A stretch of 9,222 nt of DNA from Humisphaera sp. (GTDB lineage Bacteria > Planctomycetota > Phycisphaerae > Tepidisphaerales > Tepidisphaeraceae): the NCBI GenBank assembly GCA_025351525.1, contig JANXVV010000637.1:1-9222 (forward strand). The letters run 5' to 3'. The notes under the pieces were generated by a model, which was not told the DNA's origin, did no database searches, and saw only the letters and a program-made list of their open reading frames with translations. The position numbers were made by a program, and so were the translations under genes. Of this stretch, positions 6,065 to 9,222 are shown piece by piece (the first letter of the stretch is position 1; each line of letters opens with the position of its first letter).

Positions 6065-8125
6065 ATGAAGGCTCATCGCAATCGTCTTTCGGTCATGCTC
6101 GAAACGCTCGAACCCCGGGCATTTTTTTCCGTCACCGTCGAATCGATCGACGGCAGCGCGAACAACCTGCAGCATTCCACATGGGGTGCCACCGGCACCG
6201 ATCTGCTGCGAATCGCGCCGGCCCGGTATGCGGATGGCATCTCGTCCATGGCCGGTCCCGCCCGGCCAAGCGCTCGCGCCGTCAGTGTTGCCGTCGCATC
6301 CGATGCCACTGACGGCGGCATTCCGAATAGCCGCTCGATGTCGGATTGGGTTTATGCCTGGGGTCAACTGATCGACCACGATCTGGACCTCACCGGCGAC
6401 GGTACCGGCACGCAGCTTCAGTCGGCCAACATCGCGGTGCCCACCGGTGACACTTCCTTTGATCCCACCGGCACCGGCACGAAGGTCATCGGCTTCAATC
6501 GCTCCGAATTCGACCCCGCCACCGGCACCAGCGCCGCCAACCCGCGCCAGAATCCGAACGACATTTCAGCCTATCTCGACGGCTCGATGATCTACGGTTC
6601 GGACTCCCTCCGCGCCGACGCTTTGCGATCACACATCGGCGGGCAACTGAACACCAGCGCGGGAAACATGCTTCCCTTCAATACCGCCGGTCTGCCCAAT
6701 GCCAACGCCGGCCCGACTCCAGCCAATCAACTTTTTTTGGCCGGTGATGTTCGCGCCAATGAGAACATTGAGCTGACGTCCGTGCAGACACTTTTCATGC
6801 GCGAGCACAATCGCGTTGCCGCTCAAATCCAAAAAGCCAATTCGAAACTTACGGACGAGCAGATCTATCAACAGGCCCGCGCGCAGGTCATCGCGGAAAT
6901 TCAATCGGTCACCTACAACGAATTTCTGCCGGCGCTTCTCGGCCAGAGCGCCATCCCGAAATACACCGGTTATCGATCGAACGTGAACGCCCAGGTTTCC
7001 AATGAGTTTTCGACCGCCGCGTATCGCTTCGGGCACAGCCTGCTGGCCCCGGATGTTCAATTCATGAATCCCGATGGAACCACCAAGGATCCCTCGGTCA
7101 GTCTGGCGAATTCGTTCTTCAATCCAGCTCTGGTTTCGCAGAACGGAATCGATTCGATCCTCAAATATCTTTCGAGCGACAATGCCCAGGAGGTGGACAC
7201 GAAAATCGTGCCGGAGCTTCAGAACTTTCTCTTCGGCAAGCCGGGGCAGGGCGGATTCGATCTGGCATCGCTCAACATCCAGCGCGGTCGTGACCACGGG
7301 TTGGCCGACTACAACTCCACGCGCGCGGCATATGGCTTGCCGCGCGTCACCAGCTTCGCGCAAATCACTTCCGACACGGATTTGCAGGCCAAGTTGCAGC
7401 GGTTGTACGGCAGTGTCGATTCGATCGATCTGTGGGTCGGTGGACTGGCCGAAAATCACGCGGCCGGTGCGAGCATGGGTCCGCTGTTCCAGCGAATCAT
7501 CGCCAACCAGTTTCAACGCACCCGCGACGGCGATCGCTTTTATTTCGAGAACCAGTTCTCCGGCGAGACCCTGCAAAAGCTTCAGCACACGACCCTTGCT
7601 CAAATCATCTCGCGGAATACATCGGACACGATCCTTCAATCGAATGTTTTCTATTACCGCACTGAAATCAGTGGCCGCGTGAATGGCGACGGCCCGCACC
7701 GCCCCGGCACGCCTCCTCCAGGAGTGGCGGGGCAGACCGTCGATCTGGTCGAGGCGACGATTGGCGTCACCCAAGCCACCACCACGACCGATTCCAACGG
7801 CGTCTACCATTTCACAAACCTCACCGGCCTGAATCTCGGTTCCTACACCGTGCGCACCGTTCTCTCTAACGCCGGTTTGACGACAACCTACACCTCGCCG
7901 CTCATGACTCTGACCCAGGGTGAAACCTATTGGACGCATATCGATTTGGGAATCGCTCCTCCGCCCCGTGGCACGCACCAGGGCCCGCCGGATCATCCGC
8001 TGCCATCTCCGCCCCCGCGGGTGGAACCGATGACCTTCCGGATCCAAGGTGCAAGCGTCATCTTCAACCCAATGGCACCTTCCGGCGTTCTGCAAAAGCT
8101 CGATCCAAAGTCCTTGCTGATGTGA
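6065..8125 (+). CDS. Animal-type haem peroxidase with LEPR N-terminus and C-terminal Ig-like domain
   Basis: This 686-residue protein belongs to the peroxidase-cyclooxygenase superfamily (PF03098 type). The N-terminus has the planctomycete LEPR motif (ETLEPRAFFS, 13-22). By alignment with human myeloperoxidase from memory, WGQLIDHD (99-106) gives Gln101, Asp104 and the distal His105. SAYLDGSMIYGS is the calcium loop. GDVRANEN gives catalytic Arg230 and Glu233. MREHNRVA follows; RFGHSLL holds the proximal His324; NIQRGRDHGL holds Asn404. All catalytic positions are present. The myeloperoxidase-specific haem-linked Met is Asn234 here. Residues about 535-640 look like a CnaB/SdrD-type Ig-like domain (SGRVNGDG, TTTDSNGVYHFTNL), followed by a Pro-rich linker. 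The enzyme would use hydrogen peroxide to oxidise halides or small organics, probably outside the cell. No dockerin is seen. Confidence 0.9.
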   Translation: MKAHRNRLSVMLETLEPRAFFSVTVESIDGSANNLQHSTWGATGTDLLRIAPARYADGISSMAGPARPSARAVSVAVASDATDGGIPNSRSMSDWVYAWGQLIDHDLDLTGDGTGTQLQSANIAVPTGDTSFDPTGTGTKVIGFNRSEFDPATGTSAANPRQNPNDISAYLDGSMIYGSDSLRADALRSHIGGQLNTSAGNMLPFNTAGLPNANAGPTPANQLFLAGDVRANENIELTSVQTLFMREHNRVAAQIQKANSKLTDEQIYQQARAQVIAEIQSVTYNEFLPALLGQSAIPKYTGYRSNVNAQVSNEFSTAAYRFGHSLLAPDVQFMNPDGTTKDPSVSLANSFFNPALVSQNGIDSILKYLSSDNAQEVDTKIVPELQNFLFGKPGQGGFDLASLNIQRGRDHGLADYNSTRAAYGLPRVTSFAQITSDTDLQAKLQRLYGSVDSIDLWVGGLAENHAAGASMGPLFQRIIANQFQRTRDGDRFYFENQFSGETLQKLQHTTLAQIISRNTSDTILQSNVFYYRTEISGRVNGDGPHRPGTPPPGVAGQTVDLVEATIGVTQATTTTDSNGVYHFTNLTGLNLGSYTVRTVLSNAGLTTTYTSPLMTLTQGETYWTHIDLGIAPPPRGTHQGPPDHPLPSPPPRVEPMTFRIQGASVIFNPMAPSGVLQKLDPKSLLM

Positions 8126-8171
8126 ACAACATGACTGAACCGAACTGCCCCAGTGTACACTCACCGGTCAC

Positions 8172-9158
8172 ATGGATCTTCAAGACCTCAAGCGCTGGCA
8201 CTGGATGGCGATCGGTTTGCTGGTCGGTTCGCTCTGGGCCGCAACGCAACTTTTCTACGGCATCAATCCCGACGGTGAAACCACCGCCGGGACTTTTGAA
8301 ATGGTGGTGATGACCACCCTGAAAGCCCCTGCCTTCGTCGATATTTTCGACAACGGCAATGTCTATGTCACCGCGTTACAGATACATCCACCGACGATAG
8401 ACGATGGCCCCGCTGAGAATGTGAAAGAACCCGCTGCGTCGCATCAGATTCAGTGGGTGACCGGCAATATCGCCCGACGCCGGTTCAAGCCGGATGCCCG
8501 CGAATGGCAAACCCGAACTTTCCGCTACAAAGCGCCGATGCCATTCGTGCCGAGTCCGAAGTATGACTATGTCTCGCAAGATTGGGTTCCATATGGATCA
8601 TTCAAGAAGTTCAAGGGCTATGTGAAACCGACAGAGAAGAACTACCCATCGATCCGCGCCTACTTCGATGAACTCAATCGAAAATACGGCGCGGGTTCGA
8701 TGCTCTACCGTTACGCCTGGTGGGAAAGCCGATGGGCTGTGATGACAATTTATCCGATCGGGGGTTTGCTCCTCATCGGTGGGATATGGCCTGTAATTAT
8801 CGGCTTGCTGGCCGGTGCGGGATTCGGATCGACGAAGAAGGAGGCGTCGGCGGGCCTGAGCCAATACAAAGGAAGTCGTCCCGCAGAAATCTCCAAGTCC
8901 GATCAAGTCACCGAAAAAGATCGCAAGCGATTGGCGGCGATGAATGCCGAGTTGGAGATGAACCTTCAAAATTCCGCAAGCTCCACCACTCCAAAGACCG
9001 GCGTGATGGCGGATACCGCCGTGCGAAAACTGGAAGGTGCATCGGTGGAAGAAACCAAGAAGGCTCTTGAGGATAAGGCCGACCGCGCGAAGGCGTTTGG
9101 TGCGGGCCGGACGGATTTTTATCCCACTGAAATTCATCCGGAACAGAAGAAGGAATAG
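8172..9158 (+). CDS. Unrecognised membrane protein with two hydrophobic segments
   Basis: I do not recognise this 328-residue protein. It has a hydrophobic segment at residues about 11-31 (WMAIGLLVGSLWAATQLFYG), a polar Trp/Tyr-rich region at 32-187, a long Gly-rich hydrophobic stretch at about 189-219 and a charged C-terminal tail. The tail has two short Lys/Glu-rich helical stretches (about 246-268 and 286-308) and ends FYPTEIHPEQKKE. The likely topology is both ends in the cytoplasm with a loop of about 155 residues outside (inference). No Shine-Dalgarno precedes the ATG. It lies 46 bases after the peroxidase stop on the same strand, so it may share that transcript. A REP-type hairpin terminator follows. 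Confidence 0.75.
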   Translation: MDLQDLKRWHWMAIGLLVGSLWAATQLFYGINPDGETTAGTFEMVVMTTLKAPAFVDIFDNGNVYVTALQIHPPTIDDGPAENVKEPAASHQIQWVTGNIARRRFKPDAREWQTRTFRYKAPMPFVPSPKYDYVSQDWVPYGSFKKFKGYVKPTEKNYPSIRAYFDELNRKYGAGSMLYRYAWWESRWAVMTIYPIGGLLLIGGIWPVIIGLLAGAGFGSTKKEASAGLSQYKGSRPAEISKSDQVTEKDRKRLAAMNAELEMNLQNSASSTTPKTGVMADTAVRKLEGASVEETKKALEDKADRAKAFGAGRTDFYPTEIHPEQKKE

Positions 9159-9175
9159 GGTTTTTTGAAAAACGG

Positions 9176-9222
9176 GTGGCATGGGCGTCTCGCCCATGTT
9201 TTTTGGCCGAAGAAATGCATGG
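9176..9222. repeat. REP-like inverted pair, type A, cut by the window edge
   Basis: The first arm has head GTGGC (9176-9180) and a perfect stem CATGGGCG, TCT, CGCCCATG (9180-9198), identical to the right arm at 3500-3522. A 19-base centre (9199-9217) follows, then CATGG at the window end. That is exactly where the second arm would begin if this copy has the layout of the one at 3458-3522. The centres agree at 12 of 19 positions, including the T-run and the CGAA.AAAT string. I therefore read it as a full pair with about 18 bases lying outside the window. Confidence 0.75.
9180..9204 (+). terminator. Intrinsic terminator formed by a REP-like hairpin
   Basis: The 8-bp GC-rich stem with a TCT loop is followed directly by six T residues (9199-9204), 22 bases after the stop of the membrane protein gene. 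It has the form of a rho-independent terminator, provided by the repeat element itself. Confidence 0.65.

Noticed and set aside
8152..8161. Palindrome AGTGTACACT just before the membrane protein start
   Set aside because: A 10-base palindrome is expected about nine times by chance in 9.2 kb; nothing else supports an operator.
6629..8164. Long minus-strand open frame (511 codons) opposite the peroxidase gene
   Set aside because: It lies antisense to a protein with clear peroxidase motifs and shows no recognisable domain; it is a shadow of GC-rich coding sequence.

Overview
The window looks like chromosomal DNA of a planctomycete, most likely near class Phycisphaerae. This is inferred from several signs together: a PEP-CTERM sorting tail, a type IV-pilin-like secreted protein of the H-X9-DG kind, a secreted PmoA-like/DUF6807 protein, an animal-type haem peroxidase with an N-terminal LEPR motif, widely spaced genes and palindromic intergenic repeats. 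I see no rRNA, tRNA, CRISPR array, transposase, phage gene or integrase.

Layout. 1-95 is the 3' end of an unidentified plus-strand gene. 211-1422 encodes an exported PEP-CTERM protein with a glycine-rich, probably beta-helical body. Ten bases later, 1433-2362 encodes a two-domain GNAT acetyltransferase. Convergent to it, 3166-2429 (minus) encodes a prepilin-like protein with its own good promoter. A 389-bp intergenic region (3167-3555) carries that promoter, a short CACGAA repeat and an inverted pair of REP-like hairpins. Then come a secreted esterase (3556-4521) and a secreted PmoA-like/DUF6807 protein (4719-5666), which ends in a textbook intrinsic terminator. A 398-bp gap (5667-6064) holds a second REP-like inverted pair. 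It is followed by the haem peroxidase (6065-8125) and an unrecognised two-segment membrane protein (8172-9158). The window ends inside a third REP-like element whose first hairpin also forms a terminator.

At least five of the seven complete genes encode exported or envelope proteins, so the region is about the cell surface and the outside of the cell. I see no single pathway joining them. The esterase and the PmoA-like protein could both act on plant-type polymers, but that is inference from family context.

The most interesting structure is non-coding: a family of short GTGG-headed palindromes arranged as inverted pairs (REPIN-like), in two sequence versions related by compensatory base changes. 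Three start sites are best moved inward from the longest reading frame, because the longer versions run through promoter, repeat or leader sequence and a good ribosome binding site sits at the inner start.
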